A stretch of 12,719 bases of DNA, taken from contig JAZDJP010000034.1 of NCBI GenBank assembly GCA_043803805.1, positions 1-12,719 on the forward strand. The letters are read 5' to 3'. The DNA comes from JAZDJP01 sp043803805. GTDB taxonomy: Bacteria; Planctomycetota; JAZDJP01. Position numbers and translations under genes: made by a program. Numbering within the stretch: the stretch's first letter is position 1; each line of letters opens with the position of its first letter. Below, in pieces: positions 6,797-12,719 of the stretch. The notes under the pieces are model-generated. The model was not told where the DNA came from. It made no database searches and saw nothing but the letters and a program-made list of their open reading frames with translations.

Positions 6797-8539
6797 TCAA
6801 TGGATCCGAAACACCTCGATCAGTGGATTGCCATACAAGACAACATGGTCTAGGTGAGTCGGCGTATTGGGTTTCTTGAACTTTTGTCCGACAAGGGGCA
6901 CCCAGTCGAACGCGCTCTCCGGGGCGAACACGGCAACGGATGTCGCCTCCTTCCGCAGCCGGTGGTACCACATGAGGGCCCGGCGATGACGATCTGCGTA
7001 TTTTCCCTGGACCGTCCATTCGTAACGGAACCATTCCATGCTGGAGATGGCGACATGCGTGACTCCCATCGCCCGCAATTTCTCCAGAGGAAAATCCGGA
7101 CTTTCCTGGATTCGGGCCGTAAGCGCGCGATAGGGTAGCGTTTTGCCGGGCACGGGAGCCAGTTGACCGCAGTAGCTGTCTGCAAACAGGTAATCTTTCG
7201 CCTGAAGATTATGCAACGCCCATTCCCGGACACGCACCCGTGATTCCTTTCGCACCAATTGCTCGTCACCCACAACGGATAGAAGTAGTGGCCATGCCAA
7301 CACGAGTGTGGCCAACCCGCCCCACACGGAACGCCATGTTCCAATCCGACCTGCGGTGATATGATCAATCCAAATCGCCGCCAGGATAATCAAAGATACT
7401 ATCATCGGCGTGTGATATCGAATGTCTACAGTTGAACAGCTTCCCTGCATCAGGAGAAGCGTGACACCAGGAGATAAAATGATTACGAGTGGGATGCCTT
7501 GATTTCGTCGCGCATAATAAACGGCGCCCACTACCGCCAGGATGGGGATGGTTCCCAGATGTAACAGAAAATCAATCAGGATGCTTATCCATGGAGTTGT
7601 CATTCCCGCAGTCGCCAGAGTTCCCTCGCCAAAAACCACATTCATGCCCTGGCGGATTCCCTCACGGGCCAAAATCGGATGAAGAATCACTCCGGGATCA
7701 AGCAGGAATAACCCTACAAGAGAGGATGCTCCGCAACACGCGAGGCGAAAGTCATACCATTTCCATCGTTCGTTGATAACGCCATCGACGAATAACCACA
7801 GAATGGCGGGGAGCAGGATAATGCCCCAGTATTTGACAGCGGAGGCCAATCCCATCATGAATCCGCACAGTAGGAAATCCACGGTTTTCCCCCGCGACAT
7901 GATGCGGCCGAGCATGACCATCCCCCACACCGTGAAGAACAGAAACAGCATGTCTTGGCGGGCGAAATGGGAAAGCCGTACCGTGACGGATTCGCAGGCC
8001 AGGAATAGGGCAGTCAATAGGGCAGATCGTTCATTGCACAAGTCGCGTGTCAGTCGGTACCCCAGGTAGACGGTTCCGGTCCCGACCGATGCCGAAAAAA
8101 ATCGGGCCCACCACAGTATGTCGGGGTAAAGATCCCATCCGGATTGGAAATAACCGGGCAGGGGAATTGGATGTTTTTCCCAGAAGGTAGCGAGGGAGGC
8201 GGAATTGACGACAAGCAGAAACAGATAGTGTCCGAACGTGAAAACGACCGTAATGATACTGCCGATGAAAATAAACGGGGTAGCCAGGTAAGGAAATCCG
8301 GTCGGACTGTAGTATTGGCCGGCGTCAAAATTCAGATTGCGGAATATCTTGACGATGAGATTGACTTCCGCCATCTCATCATGATAAAAAAAGAGTTGAG
8401 GCAAGCCCCACGATATGCCGACCACCCGAAGCAAAAACGATACGGATACGATGACTCCAATGGGGGATGCAAGCCATTTTCCCAGCCTTCTCAAAGGTGC
8501 CAGAGGTTTCATGAAAACGGTATTTTGTGCATCCGCCAT
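6797..8539 (-). CDS. GT39/ArnT-like membrane glycosyltransferase (GT-C fold)
   Basis: From ATG 8539 the protein has 580 residues: a cytosolic amphipathic start, a first membrane segment (about 26-45), and then the acidic pair D54-E55 in FYHDEMAEVN at the start of the first outer loop. That is the catalytic DE motif of dolichyl/undecaprenyl-phosphate-sugar-using GT39 enzymes. Further segments follow near 84-113, 222-252 and onwards. SHFARQDMLFLFF (190-202) resembles the conserved RxD segment after the second loop. A soluble C-terminal domain (about 415-580) is present. The frame stays open to 8605, but 8539 is preferred: AGAAGG at 8549-8554 lies nine bases upstream, and it avoids overlap with the methyltransferase gene. 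The inferred role is transfer of a lipid-phosphate sugar to a periplasmic lipid, glycan or protein. Confidence 0.86.
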   Translation of the reverse strand: MADAQNTVFMKPLAPLRRLGKWLASPIGVIVSVSFLLRVVGISWGLPQLFFYHDEMAEVNLIVKIFRNLNFDAGQYYSPTGFPYLATPFIFIGSIITVVFTFGHYLFLLVVNSASLATFWEKHPIPLPGYFQSGWDLYPDILWWARFFSASVGTGTVYLGYRLTRDLCNERSALLTALFLACESVTVRLSHFARQDMLFLFFTVWGMVMLGRIMSRGKTVDFLLCGFMMGLASAVKYWGIILLPAILWLFVDGVINERWKWYDFRLACCGASSLVGLFLLDPGVILHPILAREGIRQGMNVVFGEGTLATAGMTTPWISILIDFLLHLGTIPILAVVGAVYYARRNQGIPLVIILSPGVTLLLMQGSCSTVDIRYHTPMIVSLIILAAIWIDHITAGRIGTWRSVWGGLATLVLAWPLLLSVVGDEQLVRKESRVRVREWALHNLQAKDYLFADSYCGQLAPVPGKTLPYRALTARIQESPDFPLEKLRAMGVTHVAISSMEWFRYEWTVQGKYADRHRRALMWYHRLRKEATSVAVFAPESAFDWVPLVGQKFKKPNTPTHLDHVVLYGNPLIEVFRIH

Positions 8540-8548
8540 GGCGCAATG

Positions 8549-8554
8549 CCTTCT
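8549..8554 (-). promoter_or_regulatory. Shine-Dalgarno (AGAAGG) deciding the GT39 start
   Basis: Reads AGAAGG on the minus strand, nine bases before ATG 8539. The upstream alternative at 8605 and the downstream ATG at 8512 lack a comparable site. Confidence 0.55.
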
Positions 8555-8570
8555 GTGGCAATTAGTTATG

Positions 8571-9320
8571 TTAGTGGCCCGGGGCCTTGTGAAATTCGGC
8601 CACAATCAGATATCTCCACAGGATCACCTTCCCCAGACCGATCTTGTCTATGGCTACCGAAGCGAGTCGGTTGATCTCGATAATCGCCTTATGCAACTTG
8701 TCACAACCAGGCGGGATGAGGACGGGCCCCACATATCCTCCGCTTGCAGCCATCGCAAAAAATTCCGTATAATATCTTTTTTCTATCACCCACCCGCGCG
8801 ACTTCAGAAGCGACTCTGCCTCTCTCGCCTTCAGTTCGGGATCTTTGTGCCCGACCATCCACCGCGCAATTCTGACAACGAGGTTGGGTTGGGGATCGAA
8901 AACGATCAATTTCCCACCGGATTTTATTGTGCGTTCAATTTCATCCATGGCCTTGGTAAAATTTGCGCTCTGGCGCAGGTGATGAAGTGAGTCGCGCAAT
9001 ACCACGGCATCGAGAGCGTTGTCTGAAAAGTCAAGGTCTTCGGCATTCATGACACGTAGTTTCGAGGGATCAATATCGGAGAATATTGTTCTTGCTGATT
9101 CAATTATCTCCTTGCAGGAATCAATCCCAACCGCCCAAACTCCTCTTTTCGTCAAGGTGGCCGTTAGTGATCCATAACCACAACCCAGGTCGATCACCCT
9201 ATGAAGACCGTCCAGTTCGGCGATGATTAAACGGTTGTGCTCGGCATCCACTTTTTGCCATAGTTGTCGTTTGTCCAGGCGCTTCCACGGATTAAGGATT
9301 TTCACGGCGTATTTTTTCAA
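8571..9320 (-). CDS. class I SAM-dependent methyltransferase
   Basis: This 249-residue protein has a clear methyltransferase core: motif I VIDLGCGYG (42-50), acidic D67 in VGIDSC, MNAEDLDF (91-98) as the adenine-binding region, and RDSLHHL (109-115) followed by IKSGGKLIVFDP (132-143). The C-terminal third is not a part I recognise; it may form a substrate cap or membrane-facing helix. The start is uncertain. The longest frame begins with TTG at 9320, overlapping the upstream SDR by 29 bases, and an in-frame GTG at 9305 is the alternative; neither has a good Shine-Dalgarno. It probably methylates a sugar, lipid or quinone-like small molecule; location between an SDR and a GT-C transferase favours a glycan or glycolipid substrate. 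It lies 31 bases before the GT39 gene. Confidence 0.84.
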   Translation of the reverse strand: MKKYAVKILNPWKRLDKRQLWQKVDAEHNRLIIAELDGLHRVIDLGCGYGSLTATLTKRGVWAVGIDSCKEIIESARTIFSDIDPSKLRVMNAEDLDFSDNALDAVVLRDSLHHLRQSANFTKAMDEIERTIKSGGKLIVFDPQPNLVVRIARWMVGHKDPELKAREAESLLKSRGWVIEKRYYTEFFAMAASGGYVGPVLIPPGCDKLHKAIIEINRLASVAIDKIGLGKVILWRYLIVAEFHKAPGH

Positions 9321-10266
9321 TTGTGATCTTTATTGAATCCGCTAGGGGATGATTCGGCTCATACCCGAGGATCGTTTTGGCTTTGTTCAAATCAGGAGAT
9401 CTTCGCATGATGTCCTTGTATTTTCCGAAAATTTCCGCCATGGGGACGTGTTTTAACTTCAATGGCCAACCGACACCGGATAATTCATGAATCAACTTTG
9501 CCGTGTCAATGACGCTCATTTCCTCGGTGTTGCCGAGATTGATTATTTCGCCAACGGCCGCCTTGCATTCCATGGCAAGCTTGGTGCCTCTGACCAAGTC
9601 CATTACAAATGCCATCGACCGTGTTTGGGTGCCATCACCGTGTATGATAACCTCTTCGTTGTTGAGTATTGCCCTGATAAAAATGGGGATGTGTCCACCG
9701 CTCCATTGGAAACTCGATCGCCAGCTAAATCCGCCGAAATATCGCAATATGACGATCGGCACACCGAAATCGTTCAGGTATGAGTAGGCCAATTGCTCAC
9801 AATAGAGTTTTGATACGGCATAGCTCCAACGCTTAATCATTGTCGGGCCTAGACACACATCTCCATCTTCACGAAAAGGGAGGTCGGGGGACATTCCGTA
9901 AACATCCGAAGTGGATGCGAGGATGACCTTGGCCCCCCACATCTTTGCCACCTCCAGCACATGTTCGGTTCCCTTCGCGTTGACTATTAATGTGTCATGG
10001 CTTGCCTGTTTCTCGTTGATTTTTTTCACTGCTGCGAGGTGGACGATTGCCTCGATGTCTTTTGACAAAATGCGCATTGCGTCGATGTCTAATATGTCGA
10101 TTGGGTAGAATCGGAATTTTGGGGTGTCGAGATGGCGTTGGATATTTTTGGTTTTGCCGAATGACAGGTTATCAATTCCCACAACGGTGAAACAATCCAT
10201 ATCCATCAGATAATCTAGGAGATGAGATCCGATCATTCCCGCAACGCCCGTAATTAATACGCGCAT
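9292..10266 (-). CDS. extended SDR nucleotide-sugar epimerase/dehydratase (UDP-sugar type)
   Basis: A 324-residue extended SDR with NAD-binding GVAGMIG (7-13), acidic D32 in GIDNL, HLAAVKK (76-82), STSDVYG (118-124) and the catalytic Y149-x3-K153 (SYAVSKLYCEQLAY). Late motifs such as HGDGTQTRSMAFVMDLVRG (209-227) and EIINLGNTEEMS (240-251) resemble the UDP-glucuronate decarboxylase / UDP-glucose 4-epimerase branch. The usual Arg-Asp-Phe-Val of that branch is here replaced by RSMAFVMD. The exact sugar reaction cannot be fixed from sequence. A strong AGAGGA Shine-Dalgarno (10274-10279) sits seven bases upstream of ATG 10266. It follows the GT2 gene by 31 bases, so it probably supplies an activated sugar to it. 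The 3' end overlaps the following methyltransferase gene. Confidence 0.87.
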   Translation of the reverse strand: MRVLITGVAGMIGSHLLDYLMDMDCFTVVGIDNLSFGKTKNIQRHLDTPKFRFYPIDILDIDAMRILSKDIEAIVHLAAVKKINEKQASHDTLIVNAKGTEHVLEVAKMWGAKVILASTSDVYGMSPDLPFREDGDVCLGPTMIKRWSYAVSKLYCEQLAYSYLNDFGVPIVILRYFGGFSWRSSFQWSGGHIPIFIRAILNNEEVIIHGDGTQTRSMAFVMDLVRGTKLAMECKAAVGEIINLGNTEEMSVIDTAKLIHELSGVGWPLKLKHVPMAEIFGKYKDIMRRSPDLNKAKTILGYEPNHPLADSIKITIEKIRRENP

Positions 10267-10297
10267 AATCTGTTCCTCTCCGCTTCGTCAATGCGAT

Positions 10298-11089
10298 TCA
10301 CGCCGTGTTCATTCCCCGGTCGGTTATCCCGACCCATTTCCTGTATTTGCATAGCACCTTCAGGTATCCAATGACAGTTTTGGGGATGCGCATCTTGCTT
10401 TTTCCCCGCCTGCACGATGTGTCAAGTGTCATTTCAACCTCGGAGATTCGCGCCTTGATCAGTGTCAGTTTGATTAGTAACTCCACCATGCATTCGAAGC
10501 CGTCTGTTTCCAATATATTTCCTCCATAAACGCGGTGCAACTGTATGATGATGCTTCCCCTAAACAGCCGATAGAACGAGCTGAACGTGTGTATTCCCCT
10601 TAGTCCGGCGAATATCTTCAGTAGTCCATTGGCGCAATGACTAAGGATCAGGCGATGGGCAGGGGTGTCACTAAAACCTCCCCCGTAGGCGTACGGAGAA
10701 GCCAAGACGACATCGTATCCTTCCGATATTCTGACTACCATTTGCATGGCTGTTTCGATACGAGAAGTGTTGTCTCCTTCCATGAGTAGCACCAAATCAC
10801 CGCTCCCGAGTTTATCGAGAAGGAAATGAAATGCCGTGGAAAAAGCGGCTCCGGGCCCGCGTCGCAGTTTGTGGGTTAGAATCACTAGTTCGAATGAATG
10901 ATCGGAAGAATACGCAATGTCGCATGTCGCGTCCGTACTCCCGTCATTAACCAATATCATAGTCAACTGTTTCCCGGAGGACAGCATATGAGCATGCAGC
11001 TTATTGATGCCGAAAATAAAGCGCTCAATGTTGGAGGCCTCGTTATAAACCGGGACTATCACATGGAGTTTTTGTTTTTCTGATTTCAT
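10298..11089 (-). CDS. family 2 glycosyltransferase, DPM1-like with variant acidic motifs (first gene of the cluster)
   Basis: This 263-residue GT2 protein starts with HVIVPVYNEASNIE (9-22). The usual nucleotide-binding DDGS is LVNDGSTD (46-53), with Asn at the first acidic position. RRGPGAAFSTAF (76-87) follows, and the metal-binding region is LMEGDNTS (102-109), with EGD in place of DAD. SSFYRLFR (170-177) matches the acceptor-side SGFR-type segment, and ETDGFECMVELL (194-205) contains the late ExE-like helix. No membrane helices are obvious. The architecture suggests a polyprenyl-phosphate glycosyltransferase. The variants occur in some GT2 branches and do not by themselves mean inactivity. 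No Shine-Dalgarno is visible before ATG 11089, but an imperfect hairpin (11100-11122) sits in the leader. This gene opens the minus-strand cluster. Confidence 0.85.
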   Translation of the reverse strand: MKSEKQKLHVIVPVYNEASNIERFIFGINKLHAHMLSSGKQLTMILVNDGSTDATCDIAYSSDHSFELVILTHKLRRGPGAAFSTAFHFLLDKLGSGDLVLLMEGDNTSRIETAMQMVVRISEGYDVVLASPYAYGGGFSDTPAHRLILSHCANGLLKIFAGLRGIHTFSSFYRLFRGSIIIQLHRVYGGNILETDGFECMVELLIKLTLIKARISEVEMTLDTSCRRGKSKMRIPKTVIGYLKVLCKYRKWVGITDRGMNTA

Positions 11090-11311
11090 GTTTGTGTAGC
11101 CAAAACCCGGAGGGGCTTTTGGTAAATCTGAAAATTGCCGGCGACGTGTGTTCTTGTCGGGTGGTTCAACTGTTTTTCAGCCAGCATGGTTCATGATGTA
11201 TCGGTACCATAAATCAAACCCATGTGCAATGAAAAAGCGGGTCGATATATCCACCCATGGGACGGCACATCAAACTACCCCGGACGGGGGGAAATGGTAC
11301 AATGACATGCC
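11090..11311. promoter_or_regulatory. 222-base divergent intergenic region
   Basis: This is the only place where transcription diverges, so promoters for the eight-gene minus-strand cluster and for the plus-strand GT4 gene should both lie here. Candidates are weak: on the minus strand TTGCAC with a 17-base spacer to TACCGA, and on the plus strand an AT-rich GATATA around 11244. Close to the minus-strand start is an imperfect inverted repeat (CCAAAA at 11100-11105 against TTTTGG at 11117-11122, extended by two G-C pairs after one mismatch). No open frame resembling a gene is seen. Confidence 0.45.
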
Positions 11312-12574
11312 ATGCGGAAGTGTTTGTTGATCGCACACGACTTTCCCCCGGCGGGGGGCGGTGGGGTTCAGCGTCCCCTCAAATTTGTAAAATATTTGCC
11401 GGCCTTCGGTTGGACAACGGTTGTGCTCACGGCGCGCCGGCGCGTGTCTGTGGTCGAAGACCCGACGCTTCTCACGGAAGTTCCCTCGGATGTTCCCGTC
11501 ATCCGGGCGTGGAACCCGGATCTGAAGGAAGTCATGATGGGCGTGGGGCGTCGGCTCGGGATTTCCTATGGCGCAATCGATCGCTTGGGGGCAATAACAT
11601 TATTCCCGGATGATGAGGTGGGATGGTTGTTTGCCGCGCTTGCACGGGGCTCCAGTCTTTGCCGCAAACATCGGTTTGATGCCATCTTCGCCACCGGGGG
11701 GCCGTGGAGTTCGCTCATGGTCGGCGGGTTTCTTTCGTCGTATTACCGAATTCCCTGGATTGCGGATTTCCGAGATCCCTGGACGGAAGCGGATAATTCT
11801 GTTTTTGCGACAACGCTCCATCGGGCGCTTGCGGGCAGGGTGCAACGGTTGTTATTGAGACGGGCTGCGGCCGTGGTTGTGGCATCCCCCGGGATGGGTA
11901 ATCGGATGCGGATGAATTTCCCGGAAACGGCATCGAAGATCACGACGATTACAAACGGATACGATGAGGATGATTTTTCATCGGTTCATTTAAGCAATTC
12001 CAAGGAGTTCGTTGTTGTTTTTTCGGGGACATTATACGCCAAGCGCGACCCAGGAGTGTTTTTGGCTGGGTTGCGACGGTTTATTGATGATCATCCCGCG
12101 GCGGAGGAGGATATGGCGGTCCGTTTCATGGGACGCATCCCTCAAGGATACAAATTGGAAATTGATCGCTTGGGGTTGTCCAATGTGGTGAAATACGAGG
12201 GGTACCAGCCACACGCAACGGCGGTGCGGATGGTGCGTGAGGCGACCGCGCTTGTTCTCGTTCAGGCGTTCCGTACGGATAAGTCAGTTGGAATTCTCGG
12301 GAAACTATTTGAGTATTTGAGGTCCATGCGGCCCATGCTTTATGTCGGTTCTCCGGGAGAGACATCGGATATCATTGAGAAATTCAAGGCGGGCGTCACG
12401 GTGACAACGCCAGACCTTGGACTTGTTGCGTCGGCAATCGCTGGATTGTATTCCAAATGGAAAGATGGGGTGCCGTACTCACACATCAAAGTTGAAGAGT
12501 TGGCTTGTTACGAGAGGAAGCATCTCACGAGTTACTTGGCGAACGTTCTTGACCAAGTCGTGACGACATCTTGA
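11312..12574 (+). CDS. family 4 glycosyltransferase (GT-B fold)
   Basis: This 420-residue GT-B enzyme has the N-terminal acceptor-side start LLIAHDFPPAGGGGVQRPLKFVKYL (within 5-29), FATGGPW (126-132) and the diagnostic WIADFRDPWTE (149-159). The C-terminal donor domain has TNGYDEDDF (214-222), VFSGTLYAKRDP (236-247), YEGYQPH (295-301) and GKLFEYLRSMRPML (330-343). In that last segment E334 belongs to the E-rich nucleotide-sugar-binding helix. The WIADFRDPWTE form is common among GT4 enzymes in bacterial exopolysaccharide and O-antigen loci. The enzyme is cytosolic or membrane-peripheral with no membrane helices. It is transcribed away from the minus-strand cluster and lacks a good Shine-Dalgarno. 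It ends immediately before an IS66-like end. Length and C-terminus look complete, so the insertion seems to have spared it. Confidence 0.9.
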   Translation: MRKCLLIAHDFPPAGGGGVQRPLKFVKYLPAFGWTTVVLTARRRVSVVEDPTLLTEVPSDVPVIRAWNPDLKEVMMGVGRRLGISYGAIDRLGAITLFPDDEVGWLFAALARGSSLCRKHRFDAIFATGGPWSSLMVGGFLSSYYRIPWIADFRDPWTEADNSVFATTLHRALAGRVQRLLLRRAAAVVVASPGMGNRMRMNFPETASKITTITNGYDEDDFSSVHLSNSKEFVVVFSGTLYAKRDPGVFLAGLRRFIDDHPAAEEDMAVRFMGRIPQGYKLEIDRLGLSNVVKYEGYQPHATAVRMVREATALVLVQAFRTDKSVGILGKLFEYLRSMRPMLYVGSPGETSDIIEKFKAGVTVTTPDLGLVASAIAGLYSKWKDGVPYSHIKVEELACYERKHLTSYLANVLDQVVTTS

Positions 12575-12596
12575 AAATCGTAACCGTTCACGGCCA

Positions 12597-12619
12597 GAAA
12601 AATCCGACGCAGATTTTTC
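12597..12619 (+). repeat. perfect hairpin near the IS end
   Basis: GAAAAATC (12597-12604) and GATTTTTC (12612-12619) form an 8-base stem with a 7-base loop. It lies between the presumed IS terminus and the transposase start. It could block read-in transcription from the GT4 gene or assist end recognition; the stem is too AT-rich to call an intrinsic terminator with confidence. Confidence 0.55.
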
Positions 12620-12643
12620 GCCGGCTGGACGATAGTATTCTAC

Positions 12644-12719
12644 ATGGAAGTTGCAGCACTTCAACACCTTTCCAAGGAGCAGATGATCGCCCTGGTGGTG
12701 GCGCAGGACCGCCAGATCC
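12644..12719 (+). CDS. IS66-type transposase (TnpC), N-terminal fragment cut by the window edge
   Basis: Only the first 25 codons are present. The product begins with MEVAALQHLSKEQM, followed by a hydrophobic run and AQDRQI. The LSKEQMIALV segment followed by a Q-rich helix is the typical start of the IS66 transposase leucine-zipper region, which in full copies precedes a zinc-binding and a DDE catalytic domain. ATG 12644 is the only start codon in the frame after the in-frame stop at 12581-12583. No strong ribosome site is seen. The call rests on a short segment and on the adjacent GTAA-type end, so it is probable rather than certain. Confidence 0.6.
   Translation, partial: MEVAALQHLSKEQMIALVVAQDRQI

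Larger units (their letters stand above)
12580..12719 (+). mobile_element. left end of an IS66-family insertion sequence (partial, ISBst12-like layout)
   Basis: The sequence from 12580 begins GTAACC, matching the GTAA terminus known for IS66-family inverted repeats. An open frame starting 64 bases later encodes an N-terminus like IS66 TnpC. With no room for tnpA or tnpB before it, the layout would match the ISBst12-type subgroup, which carries only tnpC. IS66 elements make 8-base target duplications; TGAAAATC (12572-12579) would be the left copy and includes the GT4 stop codon. The right end lies outside the window, so the element boundaries are unproven. Confidence 0.6.

Noticed and set aside
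8540..8605. Upstream start for the GT39 protein
   Set aside because: It would overlap the methyltransferase gene by 35 bases and has no better ribosome site than ATG 8539.
1..12719. Search for tRNA, rRNA, CRISPR repeats, toxin-antitoxin or defence genes
   Set aside because: Reading by eye found no cloverleaf-like gene with a CCA end, no regularly spaced repeats and no such protein signatures.

Overview
The window comes from a bacterial chromosome that I cannot assign to a genus. The left part is very GC-rich: by hand count, 44 of 60 bases are G or C in 1141-1200. The sugar-polymer cluster is close to 50% GC: 31/60 in 4921-4980, 28/60 in 10021-10080 and 30/60 in 12001-12060. Class I aminotransferase-type lysine genes, unlinked GT-C glycosyltransferases and an IS66-type element fit an uncultured Gram-negative-type lineage (for example PVC-like or Omnitrophota-like). 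That placement is inference only.

Region 1 (142-2552, + strand) is a tight three-gene operon: a HIT-family nucleotide hydrolase/transferase, DapB (4-hydroxy-tetrahydrodipicolinate reductase) and a PLP-dependent class I/II aminotransferase that probably acts in diaminopimelate/lysine synthesis. HIT and dapB overlap by ATGA, and the aminotransferase follows dapB by 12 bases from its best start. Two of the three genes have a visible Shine-Dalgarno sequence.

Region 2 (2621-11089, - strand, transcribed right to left) is an eight-gene surface-glycan or glycolipid cluster. In transcription order it encodes: a polyprenyl-phosphate-sugar-synthase-like GT2, an extended SDR sugar epimerase/dehydratase, a SAM methyltransferase, a multi-pass GT39/ArnT-like GT-C transferase, a CDP-paratose-2-epimerase-like SDR, a second GT-C-like membrane protein, a second DPM1-like GT2 and a second methyltransferase. 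It therefore holds each of four gene classes twice. A 93-base gap (6704-6796) separates the two sets, while genes elsewhere overlap or nearly touch. The inferred logic is that each GT2 charges a lipid-phosphate carrier with sugar, the paired GT-C enzyme transfers it outside the membrane, the SDRs make the nucleotide sugars and the methyltransferases decorate or cap. No flippase, polymerase or initiating phosphoglycosyltransferase is visible in the window.

Region 3 (11090-12719) starts with a 222-base divergent intergenic region. It is followed on the + strand by a GT4-family glycosyltransferase. Immediately after that gene's stop codon lies what looks like the left end of an IS66-family insertion sequence, with the first 25 codons of its transposase running off the window.

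I see no tRNA, rRNA, CRISPR array, phage gene or defence system. Nothing here demands a wholly new system. The most interesting elements are the duplicated GT2/GT-C/SDR/methyltransferase module and the IS end abutting the cluster.
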